42,426 nt of DNA. Source: Methanoculleus marisnigri. Lineage in GTDB: Archaea; Halobacteriota; Methanomicrobia; Methanomicrobiales; Methanoculleaceae. Under the pieces are notes generated by a model, which was not told the DNA's origin, searched no databases, and was given only the letters and a program-made list of their open reading frames with translations. How positions within the stretch are numbered: position 1 is the stretch's first letter; each line of letters opens with the position of its first letter. Below, piece after piece: positions 32,614 through 41,175 of the stretch. A program made the position numbers and the translations under genes. The DNA lies in the NCBI GenBank assembly GCA_002503885.1, contig DASQ01000102.1, forward strand, positions 1 through 42,426, in the 5' to 3' direction.

Positions 32614-34595
32614 TGTCCGCCACCCCCAACGATCTCATCCAGCAGCCCCTCGCTCTCCTTCCGCACCGCCAGGATATCGGCCCGTATCTCCTCCAGTGTC
32701 CGCATCGGCTGGGGCTTGTAGAAGTAGCGGTTGAAGCTGATCTCGTAGCCAATCTTCACGCTCGACTCATCGAACCAGGCATCGGGCGCGTGGGGCAGCA
32801 CCTCGCGGCGGAGGAAGGCCTCGATGCCGCCATCTTCCAGGAGCGGTATCTGCTCGGTATCACGCAGGTCGCCGTCCGGTTCGTACTCCACGACACAGCG
32901 TTTGCCGTCGATGACGGCCTCGAAGAGCCCGCGGAGCGGGTCCGGTTCAACCTTGCCGGGCTTGTGGATCTTTTTGATCACCGCCGGCGCCGCCTCGTCG
33001 CGCTCGCACCGTTCCTTGAGCGCCTTGATCTCTTTCGGAATATAGGCCCGATCTCCGTCGATGCCCTTGAGCCGCAGGGGGCGCTCAACCGTCACCTTCC
33101 AGTAGCCGAATGCGGCGTTTTCAAAGATCTTCGACTGTTCGGTCTCCTCAAACGCAAGGAAGACATCACAGATCCGCTGGCAGTCCTCCTCGGAGAACTG
33201 GCAGTTCTTCTTGCCCAGGTTCTTCCTGAGCGGCTTGTACCACTGTGTGGCGTCGATGAGTTGCACCTTGCCACGCCGGTGTTCCGGCTTGCGGTTCGAG
33301 AGCACCCAGATGTAGGTGGCGATGTCGGTGTTGTAGAACATATTCAGCGGCAGTGCAACGATCACCTCGAGCCAGTCGTTCTCGATGATCCAGCGGCGGA
33401 TATTGCTCTCCCCCTGGCCCGCATCTCCCGTAAAGAGCGACGAGCCGTTGTGGACTTCGGCGATGCGGCTGCCGAGCCGGGTGGCGTGCTTCATCTTGGA
33501 GAGCATGTTCGCGAGGAAGAGCATCTGGCCGTCGCTTGACCGGGTAACGAGTGAGTACTCCGGGTCGCCCGCATGCTCGATGATGAAACGCGGGTCCTTC
33601 ATCCCATTCTTGCCACCCATACGCTCCAGATCGGTCTTCCAGTTCTTGCCATAGGGAGGATTGGAGAGCATGAAATCGAACTCGTGGGATGGGAAGGCAT
33701 CGTTCACAAGTGTCGAGTACTCGGGGCCGCCGACCAGGTTATCCGCCTCGTCGCCATCACCTTTGAGCAGGAGGTCGGCCTTGGCGATGGCATAGGTCTC
33801 AGCGTTGATTTCCTGACCGTAGAGATGGATTGTAACCTGCTTGCCACGCTCGCGGGCAATCTCCATCAGGGTATCTTCGGCCACCGTGAGCATGCCGCCG
33901 GTTCCGCAGGCGCCGTCATAGAGTAGATAGGTTCCCGAATCGATCTCGTCGGCAATTGGCAGGAAGACAAGCCGTGCCATCAGTTTCACGGCATCACGGG
34001 GTGTCCAGTGTTCGCCGGCTTCTTCATTGTTTTCTTCGTTAAAACGGCGTATGAGTTCCTCGAAGATCGTGCCCATGGCATGATTGTCGAGGCCGGGAAG
34101 CCGTACCGAGCCATCGGCTGTGAGAACCGGATCGGGGCTAAGATTAATGGCCGGGTCGAGGAACTTCTCGATAAGAGTTCCAAGTCTGTCGGCTTTCGAG
34201 AGACGGGGGATCCTATTGCGGAACTCAAATTTATCGATAATATCCTGTACGTTGGGGGAGAATCCGTCAAGATATGCTTCGAAATCGGCCTTGAGTTGTT
34301 GCTGACTTGAACGAGCACGCAGGTCACGGAGTGTGAACGTTGAAGTATTGTAGAATGCCTGCCCGGCGGCCTGCCTGAGGGCCGGATCCTGATTGGCGAT
34401 CCCTGCCGCATCGAGTGTGCTCTTCATCTCGAGCACAGCCTGCTTTGTCGGCTCGAGCACGGTATCGAGGCGCCGTATGACAGTCACCGGCAGGATTACA
34501 TCGCGGTATTCGTGGCGCTGCACTACGTCACGAAGAGCATCGTTTGCGATCCGCAAGATGAAAATAGCGATCCAGTTCAGTTGTGATTGTTCCAT
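32610..34595 (-). CDS. hsdM: Type I restriction enzyme methylase subunit HsdM
   Basis: A 661-residue N6-adenine methylase. Residues 1-150 form the helical HsdM N domain; motif I is LYDGACGTGGML and motif IV is FMLSNPPYGKNW. The long C-terminal extension (from about 500) ends in the subunit-contact helices (LEEIRADILAVRKESEGLLD). It methylates the HsdS-defined site and licenses restriction. ATG 34595 has GGAG six bases upstream. First gene of the operon; all other hsd and embedded genes follow on the same strand. Confidence 0.95.
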   Translation of the reverse strand: MEQSQLNWIAIFILRIANDALRDVVQRHEYRDVILPVTVIRRLDTVLEPTKQAVLEMKSTLDAAGIANQDPALRQAAGQAFYNTSTFTLRDLRARSSQQQLKADFEAYLDGFSPNVQDIIDKFEFRNRIPRLSKADRLGTLIEKFLDPAINLSPDPVLTADGSVRLPGLDNHAMGTIFEELIRRFNEENNEEAGEHWTPRDAVKLMARLVFLPIADEIDSGTYLLYDGACGTGGMLTVAEDTLMEIARERGKQVTIHLYGQEINAETYAIAKADLLLKGDGDEADNLVGGPEYSTLVNDAFPSHEFDFMLSNPPYGKNWKTDLERMGGKNGMKDPRFIIEHAGDPEYSLVTRSSDGQMLFLANMLSKMKHATRLGSRIAEVHNGSSLFTGDAGQGESNIRRWIIENDWLEVIVALPLNMFYNTDIATYIWVLSNRKPEHRRGKVQLIDATQWYKPLRKNLGKKNCQFSEEDCQRICDVFLAFEETEQSKIFENAAFGYWKVTVERPLRLKGIDGDRAYIPKEIKALKERCERDEAAPAVIKKIHKPGKVEPDPLRGLFEAVIDGKRCVVEYEPDGDLRDTEQIPLLEDGGIEAFLRREVLPHAPDAWFDESSVKIGYEISFNRYFYKPQPMRTLEEIRADILAVRKESEGLLDEIVGGGGQ

Positions 34596-35116
34596 GATCG
34601 GCTCCAAGAGGTGACAGATTTACTATCGAACCACCGAAATGAGATACTTTTACTCTCCGATAGTCGTTCTCTACCCTTCAGGAAGGGCTTTGAAGAATAG
34701 GGGAAACGGACGGACTATTTTCATATAGGACGTCCTCATCTCCATGTATCGGTCCATATAGCATACTTATATCCTCACGTATTATGTGTCTTACTAATTT
34801 GTTGCATCTCCATCGAGGAGTTTGATCACGGCAAATACGTCTTCAGGCCATGCAGATTATCCAGGGGGCAGTGTGGCAGGATTGGGGATTCTAAATTTAA
34901 CATGCTCTCCAGATCAGTTTCTATAATGCCTACTCTTGCAGGAGGTAAAGAGCCGATCTCAACCGGAGAACTCTCGCAAGACCAGACCTGTAGCCCTGGC
35001 CGGGCTCAAAAACACTTGCATGACGGCTTCAATTCGCAGAAGGCAAACGCTATCAGAAAAGGCAATCTCAAAGGAAAAGTCACAGTTCAACGAACGGAAC
35101 ACGAAACAAAAACCAA
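34596..35116. other. Intergenic region upstream of hsdM, 520 bases
   Basis: Holds the hsdM promoter. A perfect 7-bp inverted repeat, ACTATCG (34622-34628) and CGATAGT (34658-34664), lies within 70 bases of the hsdM start and may be an operator; AAAAGTAT between the arms is TATA-like on the minus strand. A CCCTTCAGGAAGGG hairpin lies near 34674. Open frames at 34902-35207 look non-coding. AT-rich around 34740-34810, with nothing recognisable. Confidence 0.4.
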
Positions 35117-35226
35117 TGCTGCGGGTGGGATCCGAACCCACGATTTCCAGATGTCCCAGGCTTGGACGCACCGTTCTCTCGAAAACCCTATGAGTCTGGC
35201 GCCCTAACCGACTAGGCCACCGCAGC
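35117..35226 (-). tRNA. tRNA-Met (CAT), intron-containing
   Basis: On the minus strand the exons are 35226-35189 and 35152-35117 (38 and 36 bases; 74 in all). The acceptor stem pairs GCTGCGG with CCGCAGC, discriminator A; the anticodon stem pairs CCAGA with TCTGG around loop CTCATAA (anticodon CAT). A 36-base intron (35188-35153) sits after position 37, the canonical archaeal site for the bulge-helix-bulge splicing endonuclease. An elongator tRNA-Met is most likely; tRNA-Ile with modified CAT is the alternative. Confidence 0.85.
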
Positions 35227-35298
35227 ATACAAAGTGCAGTATAACAATGGTGTATTGGCAAATAAACCTTATGGCTCAACGGAAAAAGGGATGGAGGG

Positions 35299-36774
35299 TT
35301 ACTTCATGTTCTTCCGCACATACACGTCAACCGCTGCCGTGATCGCCGCGATATGCTTCCCCTGCCGGAGCGATGCCGCGAGCGTCTGCATACGCGCCTC
35401 CTCCTCGTGGATATAGCGGTTCAGGCTCATTGCGATATGCTCCTCCTGCAGGAAGTGCGTGTGCGTGTCGCCGGCGATGAAGTGGGCGTTATGCATGATC
35501 GCGTAGTGGAGCGGGAGCGTCGTCTTCACGCCCAGGATGACGTACTCGTAGATGGCCCGGCGCATCCGCTGGATCGCCTCCTCGCGGTTGGAACCCAGAG
35601 CGCAGAGTTTGGAGATCATCGAGTCGTAGTGCGGGGGGATCGTGTAACCCATGTGGATACCCGAGTCGACCCGGATTCCCGGTCCTCCCGGGGACCGGTA
35701 GCGGACGATCTTGCCCGGATCGGCGGCGAAGTTGTTGAGCGGGTCCTCCGCGTTGATCCGGCACTCGATCGCGTGCCCCCGGATGCTGATATCCTCCTGG
35801 CCCATCGAGAGGTCCTCGCCGGCGGCGACGGCGATCTGCTGCTTCACGATATCGATCCCCGTGATGAACTCCGTGATGGTATGCTCCACCTGGAGCCGGG
35901 TGTTCACCTCCATGAAGTAGTAGTTGCCGCTCGCGTAGAGAAACTCCACCGTGCCGGTGTTCTTGTAGTTCGCCGCCTTTGCCGCGGTGATAGCCGACGC
36001 CGTCATCTGCTCCCGGAGAGCGGGCGTCATGATCGGACAGGGCGCCTCCTCGAGCAGTTTCTGGTGCCGGCGCTGGATGGAGCACTCACGGTCGTAGAGG
36101 TGGACGGTGTGCCCTTTCGCGTCGGCAAGGACCTGGATCTCGATGTGCCGCGGCTTCGTGAGGTACTTCTCCACGAGGATCGTCGGGTCCCCGAAGGCAG
36201 ACTCCGCAATCCGCCTCCCCTTCTCGATCGCCTCCTCGAGTTCTCCCTCGTTCTCGGCGATATGCATCCCGATACCGCCGCCGCCGGCACTCGCCTTCAC
36301 GATCACCGGATACCCGATCTCGGCGGCGACCTTCTTCGCCGCATCGACGCTGGTGACGCCTTCGGGCGTGCCCGGAAGGACCGGGACACCCGCCTCGCGC
36401 ATCATCTGCTTCGACCCGATCTTCGAACCCAGCGCCTCGATCGTCTTCCACGAAGGCCCTATGAACGTCAGGCCTTCGTCCTCGACCAGCTTCGCAAACC
36501 CGGAGTTCTCGGCGAGGAACCCGTACCCCGGGTGAATCGCCTCGGCCCCGGTCTTCCTCGCCACATCGCAGATCCGCTCCTTGTTGAGGTAACTTTTGGA
36601 CGGGTGCGCCTCCCCGACACAGAACGCCTCGTCGGCGTACTTGACGTGGAGTGCATTACTGTCCGGCTGGGAGTAGATCGCGACCGTGTCGATACCGAGC
36701 TCCCGGCAGGCACGCATGACCCGGATGGCGATCTCACCCCGGTTGGCGATCAGGATCTTATCGAAGTATTTCAT
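35299..36774 (-). CDS. pycA: Pyruvate carboxylase subunit A (biotin carboxylase)
   Basis: A 491-residue biotin carboxylase. It opens FDKILIANRGEIAIRVMRAC; the ATP-grasp domain contains KASAGGGGIGMHIAE, the catalytic region EVNTRLQVEHTITE, and then HAIECRINAEDP. It carboxylates the biotin on PycB using bicarbonate and ATP. It is the last gene of the biotin unit, 14 bases after pycB. The pair supplies oxaloacetate for the partial citrate cycle and amino acids in methanogens. Length is typical. Confidence 0.95.
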   Translation of the reverse strand: MKYFDKILIANRGEIAIRVMRACRELGIDTVAIYSQPDSNALHVKYADEAFCVGEAHPSKSYLNKERICDVARKTGAEAIHPGYGFLAENSGFAKLVEDEGLTFIGPSWKTIEALGSKIGSKQMMREAGVPVLPGTPEGVTSVDAAKKVAAEIGYPVIVKASAGGGGIGMHIAENEGELEEAIEKGRRIAESAFGDPTILVEKYLTKPRHIEIQVLADAKGHTVHLYDRECSIQRRHQKLLEEAPCPIMTPALREQMTASAITAAKAANYKNTGTVEFLYASGNYYFMEVNTRLQVEHTITEFITGIDIVKQQIAVAAGEDLSMGQEDISIRGHAIECRINAEDPLNNFAADPGKIVRYRSPGGPGIRVDSGIHMGYTIPPHYDSMISKLCALGSNREEAIQRMRRAIYEYVILGVKTTLPLHYAIMHNAHFIAGDTHTHFLQEEHIAMSLNRYIHEEEARMQTLAASLRQGKHIAAITAAVDVYVRKNMK

Positions 36775-36788
36775 CGCCTAAACAGCCC

Positions 36789-38543
36789 TCACTCAATGAC
36801 CATCAGCACGTCGCCGTTCTGCACGACGTCCCCGGCATCCACGAAGATCTCCGAGACCGTGCCGTCACGGGGACTGCGGATGGGGTTCTCCATCTTCATT
36901 GCCTCGAGGACGATGAGGGTATCTCCCTTCTTGACGGTGCTGCCCCGCGGGAACATCACTTTGAGGACCATGCCCTGCATGTTGCTCTTGACCCCGCCGG
37001 CGACCTCCCCGCGGGGTATCCTCTCTTTGGCCGACGGAGCGCTCACCGAAGCCCCGACCGAGTCTCCCTCGACGGTGATGATCCGGACCGAGAAGATCTC
37101 GCCGTCCACCTCCACCTCCATGGAGCGGGGGAAGTCTGCAACTCCCACCGGTCCGGCGGGTGCCGCCGCTTCAGGGATCACTTCGGCCTGGCGCTCACCC
37201 CGGAGGAACGACGGAGCGATGCTCGGGTAGAGGATGTAGGTGAGAACATCTTCGTCCCTGGTGACCAGACCCTGCTCCACCGCCTGCGCTCGCATCTGCT
37301 CGTAGATGGGCTCAAGAAGGTCCGCCGGGCGGACCGTGACCGGCTCCTCGTCGCCGACGATCAACGCCCGCACCTCGGGGCTGATCGGGGCCGGAGAGCG
37401 GCCGTAGAGGCCGAGGACGTAGTCCTTCACCTCCCTTGTCACGTTCCGGTAGCGCTCCCCGTCCATGAGGACGTTGAAGACCGCCTGGGTACCGACGATC
37501 TGGCTCGTCGGCGTCACGAGCGGCGGGTAGCCGAGGTCCTTCCTCACCCGGGGAACCTCATGGAACACGTCGTCCAGGCGGTCGAGCGCATTCTGCTCCT
37601 TTAACTGGGAGACAAGATTGGAGATCATGCCGCCCGGGAGCTGGTAGATCAGCACGTCAGAGTCGACCCGGTCCGTGATCGCGGAGAAGAGCGGTTCGTA
37701 CTTCTCCCGCATCTCCCGGCAGATGTTCCTCACATTCCGGAGCGTTATCAGGTCGATACCGGTATCGCGGGGCGTCCCGCTGACGCTTGCAACGATGCTC
37801 TCCGTCGGAGGCTGGGAAGTCCCGAAGGCGAACGGCGACATCGCCGTATCAAGGATATCCACGCCCGCATCGATCGCCGCCTGGTAACTCAGGGGCGCGA
37901 CGCCGCTCGTGCAGTGGGAGTGGAGACAGACCTTGACGTCCGCCGTCTTCTTGATCCCGGCGATCAGGTCGCGGGCATCGTGAGGCATGATCAGGCCGGC
38001 CATGTCCTTGATGCAGATCGAGTCGCAGCCAAGCGTATAGAGCTCCTGCGCCATATCGATGAACGTCGCCACGGAGTGGACCGGACTCGTCGTGTAGGAT
38101 ATCGCACCCTGCAGGTGCGCCCCGACGTTCTTGACCTCCTCCATCGCCTTTTTCATGTTGCGGATATCGTTCAACGCATCAAAGACCCGGAAGATATCGA
38201 CCCCGTTTCGTGCCGACGCCTCCACGAACTTCTCCACCACGTCGTCGGGATAGTGCCGGTAGCCTACGAGGTTCTGGCCTCGCAGGAGCATCTGGATGGG
38301 AGTGTGCTTCAGCTCGGCCTTCAGCATCCGGAGACGATCCCAGGGATCGTCGTTGAGGAACCTGATGCAGCTGTCAAAGGTCGCTCCTCCCCAGGCCTCG
38401 ACAGAGAAGAAACCTGCCGGATCGATGGCCCGGGCAAGAGGGAGCATGTCCTCAGTCCGGAGTCGGGTGGCGATAAGCGACTGATGCGCGTCCCTAAGCG
38501 TGGTATCGGTAATATTGAGTGAATCAAATTTGGCAGCACACAT
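36789..38543 (-). CDS. pycB: Pyruvate carboxylase subunit B (carboxyltransferase with biotin carrier)
   Basis: A 584-residue protein. The carboxyltransferase TIM barrel begins NITDTTLRDAHQSLIATRLR, with metal-ligand segment VCLHSHCTSGVAPL and the CO2-transfer lysine region SICIKDMAGL. The C-terminal biotinyl domain has VLEAMKMENP with biotin on K550. ATG 38543 is chosen (site GAGGTG upstream). Carboxylate moves from biotin to pyruvate to give oxaloacetate. It lies 53 bases after ecfT in the same direction; biotin must be attached by BirA from the same unit. Confidence 0.95.
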   Translation of the reverse strand: MCAAKFDSLNITDTTLRDAHQSLIATRLRTEDMLPLARAIDPAGFFSVEAWGGATFDSCIRFLNDDPWDRLRMLKAELKHTPIQMLLRGQNLVGYRHYPDDVVEKFVEASARNGVDIFRVFDALNDIRNMKKAMEEVKNVGAHLQGAISYTTSPVHSVATFIDMAQELYTLGCDSICIKDMAGLIMPHDARDLIAGIKKTADVKVCLHSHCTSGVAPLSYQAAIDAGVDILDTAMSPFAFGTSQPPTESIVASVSGTPRDTGIDLITLRNVRNICREMREKYEPLFSAITDRVDSDVLIYQLPGGMISNLVSQLKEQNALDRLDDVFHEVPRVRKDLGYPPLVTPTSQIVGTQAVFNVLMDGERYRNVTREVKDYVLGLYGRSPAPISPEVRALIVGDEEPVTVRPADLLEPIYEQMRAQAVEQGLVTRDEDVLTYILYPSIAPSFLRGERQAEVIPEAAAPAGPVGVADFPRSMEVEVDGEIFSVRIITVEGDSVGASVSAPSAKERIPRGEVAGGVKSNMQGMVLKVMFPRGSTVKKGDTLIVLEAMKMENPIRSPRDGTVSEIFVDAGDVVQNGDVLMVIE

Positions 38544-38596
38544 CGAATTTTGCACCTCGAAGGGCTGAGAAGATATCGATAAAGCCTCTAAAAAAT

Positions 38597-39250
38597 TCAT
38601 CCTACTAATATAAAAACGTCACGAAGAGGCAGACAGGATAAAAGCCCGGGAATAACGGCTGTCAGGAAAGCCGGAAGGTCTCGCGAATCTCTCCTGAACC
38701 GGGGGCATATCTGGCCTCCGATCGTGTATCCCCGCACCACAAGCAGCCGGGCTATCTCGTCGGACCGCCGGATCTGCGTGACGATGAGCGTGACGGCGAG
38801 CGGCACGATCGAGCGGGCACCGGGCCGGATTCCCTTCAGCGCCATTGCAACCCGCATCTGCTCAATCTCCTGCCGGATCACGGCGAGGCTCGTAAGCCCC
38901 ATCTCGGCGATGAGCCCGATCTCGAACCCCACCCGGTTTCCGAGGGCCCAGACCGCCACGGCAAGCACCTCGCCGTCCTCTGTCCCGGCATACGTCCATG
39001 CGGCGAGGAGGAGGAGCGCGAGCATCCGGATCAGGTAGGAGAGCCCCGCCCCGCCCCCCCACGCGGAGAGGACCGCTGTTGCGGCGATCATCGCGATGAG
39101 GGGGAGAAACACCCCGGGACGCGGAAGGACCTTCGTGCGCGGCGTAAAAATCAGCCACCAGGCCAGGACGGCGACGGCTCCCGTCGTGCTTGCAAATGCA
39201 GCGAGCGAGAGGATCACGGCGGCAAGAAGCCTCAGCCGCGGATCCTGCAT
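38597..39250 (-). CDS. ecfT: ECF transporter transmembrane subunit EcfT (biotin)
   Basis: A 217-residue membrane protein with about five hydrophobic segments and the CbiQ/EcfT cytoplasmic coupling motifs QEIEQMRVAMALKGIRPG and SDEIARLLVVRGYTIG (ARG-like). It joins the two ATPases to the substrate-binding BioY. ATG 39250 overlaps the upstream ATPase gene by 19 bases; earlier in-frame starts would lengthen that overlap. It is followed by pycB. Confidence 0.86.
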   Translation of the reverse strand: MQDPRLRLLAAVILSLAAFASTTGAVAVLAWWLIFTPRTKVLPRPGVFLPLIAMIAATAVLSAWGGGAGLSYLIRMLALLLLAAWTYAGTEDGEVLAVAVWALGNRVGFEIGLIAEMGLTSLAVIRQEIEQMRVAMALKGIRPGARSIVPLAVTLIVTQIRRSDEIARLLVVRGYTIGGQICPRFRRDSRDLPAFLTAVIPGLLSCLPLRDVFILVG

Positions 39251-39930
39251 AGCGCCTCCCGGGCATCGGTCAGTCTGATATTCTCCGGGCAGGCCCCCTC
39301 TTCTAAGGCGTACCTGAGGTAGGGCGGGGCGTGCCGCCACCGCGGAATCGCACCAGGAACGCTGCCGCAGGCCGTCAGGCTCCCGGCCTCCATCTCCCAG
39401 AGGGCATCCACCCGGGGGAGGACCGCGCGCTCGTGCGAGAAGATGATGGTGATCCCCTCATCCCTCTCTTCGACCATCCTGCAGGCCTCCCTCTTCGCGG
39501 TGCAGTCCAGGGAGCTGAACGGTTCGTCCAGCATCAGCAGGTCCGGGTTACGCATGAGCGTGCAGGCCAGGACCAACCGTTTGAGTTCGCCGCGGGAGAG
39601 GTGGAACGGGTCGTCGTCCCCCCGCCGGAGAAGGTCCGCCTGCGCGAGCACGTCCTCCGGCATAAGTCCCCAGGACCTGATCTCTTCGGCAACGGTCGGG
39701 CAGGTGATCTGGTGTTCGGGGAACTGCAGCAGGAGCAGGGCCGACGAGACGTTGTGCCGCCGGACGGCGCCGCGAAGAGGAAGGAGCAGTTCCGCGAGCA
39801 GAAGGGCGAGCGTCGATTTCCCGCTTCCCACCGGTCCGCTGACCAGGTGCACGCCCTCTTCAAAGGTGCCGCTGCCCCGGAGGCTGAACGGACCGCGGGA
39901 GAAGAGGAGGTCCTCGAGGTCGACCCTCAC
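39232..39930 (-). CDS. ECF transporter ATP-binding protein (second)
   Basis: A 232-residue ABC ATPase with Walker A SGPVGSGKST (31-40), signature FHLSRGELKRLVLA, Walker B LLMLDEPFSSLDC and H loop IIFSHERA. Uses GTG 39930, overlapping the stop of the first ATPase by 4 bases (GTGA). The two ATPases should form the heterodimeric motor of the biotin ECF transporter. The signature is SRGEL rather than SGGQ, a small deviation. Confidence 0.88.
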   Translation of the reverse strand: MRVDLEDLLFSRGPFSLRGSGTFEEGVHLVSGPVGSGKSTLALLLAELLLPLRGAVRRHNVSSALLLLQFPEHQITCPTVAEEIRSWGLMPEDVLAQADLLRRGDDDPFHLSRGELKRLVLACTLMRNPDLLMLDEPFSSLDCTAKREACRMVEERDEGITIIFSHERAVLPRVDALWEMEAGSLTACGSVPGAIPRWRHAPPYLRYALEEGACPENIRLTDAREALCRIRG

Positions 39931-40598
39931 CGGCGGACCCTCCACATCGTGGGGTAGAAGCACGTCTCCTCGAGCCTCGCGAAGACCTCTTCCGGCGTGC
40001 CGTGGTGGCGGACCACACCACCCTCCATGAAGAGGAGATAGTCCGCACGAGCCGCGGTATCCATCGACTGCGTGCACCAGAGCACATGGGCCGCCGTGGC
40101 CTCCTGCACGACACGGCCGACGCGCTCTGCCGTCGCGCCGTCCAGGTGCGAGTCGGCCTCGTCCAGGACGAGCACCTCGGGGTCGCCGGCACAGGCCGCA
40201 GCCAGGGCGACGAGGGCCTTCTCACCCCCGGAGAGGGCCGAGACCTTCGCATCAAGGAGGTGGGGGATGCCGACCGTCCCTGCAGCCGCTCTAACCCGCT
40301 CATCGGTCTCCCTGCAGGGTCGGTGACGGAACCGGGGAGTCGACGCGATCTCGTCGTATACCCGGGAGAAGAGGAGCGTCCGGTCGGGGAACTCCCCCAC
40401 CCACCCGATCTTCACGGCAGACGGCGGTCTCCCGAGGAGCCGGACCGTCCCTCTCCCGGGCTCCTCGATGCCGGAGCAGACCGTAAGAAGCGTCGTCTTG
40501 CCGCTCCCGTTCGGCCCGATCACGGCGATGTGACGCGAATCCACTCTCAGATCGGGGATATCGAGCAGCCGGTGCCGGAGATCGGTGATGCGGATCAT
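39927..40598 (-). CDS. ECF transporter ATP-binding protein (first)
   Basis: A 223-residue ABC ATPase: Walker A GPNGSGKT (28-35), signature ALSGGEKALVALA, Walker B VLVLDEADSHLDG and a switch region VLWCTQSMDTA where the usual H-loop histidine is glutamine. That change may make this subunit catalytically weaker, as in asymmetric ABC pairs. ATG 40598 overlaps the bioY stop by 4 bases (ATGA). Confidence 0.88.
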   Translation of the reverse strand: MIRITDLRHRLLDIPDLRVDSRHIAVIGPNGSGKTTLLTVCSGIEEPGRGTVRLLGRPPSAVKIGWVGEFPDRTLLFSRVYDEIASTPRFRHRPCRETDERVRAAAGTVGIPHLLDAKVSALSGGEKALVALAAACAGDPEVLVLDEADSHLDGATAERVGRVVQEATAAHVLWCTQSMDTAARADYLLFMEGGVVRHHGTPEEVFARLEETCFYPTMWRVRR

Positions 40599-41095
40599 GC
40601 CACCCGCTTTCCTATGGTGTACGCGGCTGTAACCTTCACGACCTCGCCGACGGCGAACGGGGCGACCCCGAGCAGGACCGCCTGAACGATCGAGAGCGAT
40701 GCCGACCAGGCGAGCCATGCGACGCCTGAGAGGTAGATCACGCCGGTCGCTGCGATCAGGCCTGCGACCCGGCATGCTGCCGTCGGCCGTTCGTAGGCGA
40801 GCCCGACGATGAGGGCGGCAGGGATGAAACCGAGCAGGAACCCTCCCGTGGGCCCGAGGAGCACCCCGAGGCCCGCCATGCCGTTATGAAAGACCGGGAG
40901 GCCTGCCGCCCCGAAGAGGACGTAGAGACCGACGGGGATCACGGCGTACCGCTTCATGACGATCCCGGAGAGGAGCACGAAAAGGGTCTGGAGCGTGAGT
41001 GGGACCGGGGGCAGCGGGATGGAGATCCAGCTCCCGGCAGCGATCAGCGCAATGAACGTACCGCTGTAGGCGAGGATCCGGGCACGGTGTATCAT
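40595..41095 (-). CDS. bioY: Biotin-specific ECF substrate-binding protein BioY
   Basis: A 166-residue membrane protein with six hydrophobic segments. The family signature is present: PLPPVPLTLQTLFVLLSGIV after the first helix and LGPTGGFLLGFIPAALIVGL later. BioY captures biotin from outside and, with the ECF motor, imports it. It is the first gene after the inverted-repeat operator at 41131-41164 and starts close to a TATA-like box at 41121-41130. Confidence 0.93.
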   Translation of the reverse strand: MIHRARILAYSGTFIALIAAGSWISIPLPPVPLTLQTLFVLLSGIVMKRYAVIPVGLYVLFGAAGLPVFHNGMAGLGVLLGPTGGFLLGFIPAALIVGLAYERPTAACRVAGLIAATGVIYLSGVAWLAWSASLSIVQAVLLGVAPFAVGEVVKVTAAYTIGKRVA

Positions 41096-41120
41096 GCAGA
41101 CAGATAGGTTGGAGGGTTGA

Positions 41121-41130
41121 TGATAAAAAT
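41121..41130 (-). promoter_or_regulatory. TATA-like box of bioY
   Basis: Minus-strand ATTTTTATCA at 41130-41121, about 25-35 bases before the bioY ATG at 41095, so the transcript would have a very short leader or none. It directly abuts the BirA-like operator. Confidence 0.45.
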
Positions 41131-41164
41131 CCTGTCAACCAGAAAATCTGGAGTGGTTGACAGG
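41131..41164 (-). promoter_or_regulatory. Predicted BirA operator
   Basis: CCTGTCAACC (41131-41140), 14-base spacer, GGTTGACAGG (41155-41164): a perfect 10-bp inverted repeat. Known BirA sites have the form TTGTnAACC-N14/15-GGTTnACAA, and TGTCAACC-N14-GGTTGACA fits this layout. It lies between birA and bioY, just upstream of the bioY TATA-like box. The BirA here has an N-terminal helix-turn-helix, so it could bind this site as biotinyl-AMP accumulates. Confidence 0.8.
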
Positions 41165-41175
41165 ACCCGGAGGCT

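Noticed and set aside
34902..35207. 101-codon + strand ORF overlapping the tRNA-Met gene
   Set aside because: It runs through the antisense of a tRNA and has no recognisable content.
35353..37230. Long + strand frame (625 codons) opposite pycA and pycB
   Set aside because: Shadow of strongly recognisable pyruvate carboxylase genes; no domain content of its own.
41131..41164. Inverted repeat as a terminator of birA
   Set aside because: The 14-base spacer, lack of a downstream T-run adapted to birA, the match to the BirA operator layout and the position at the bioY promoter favour an operator.
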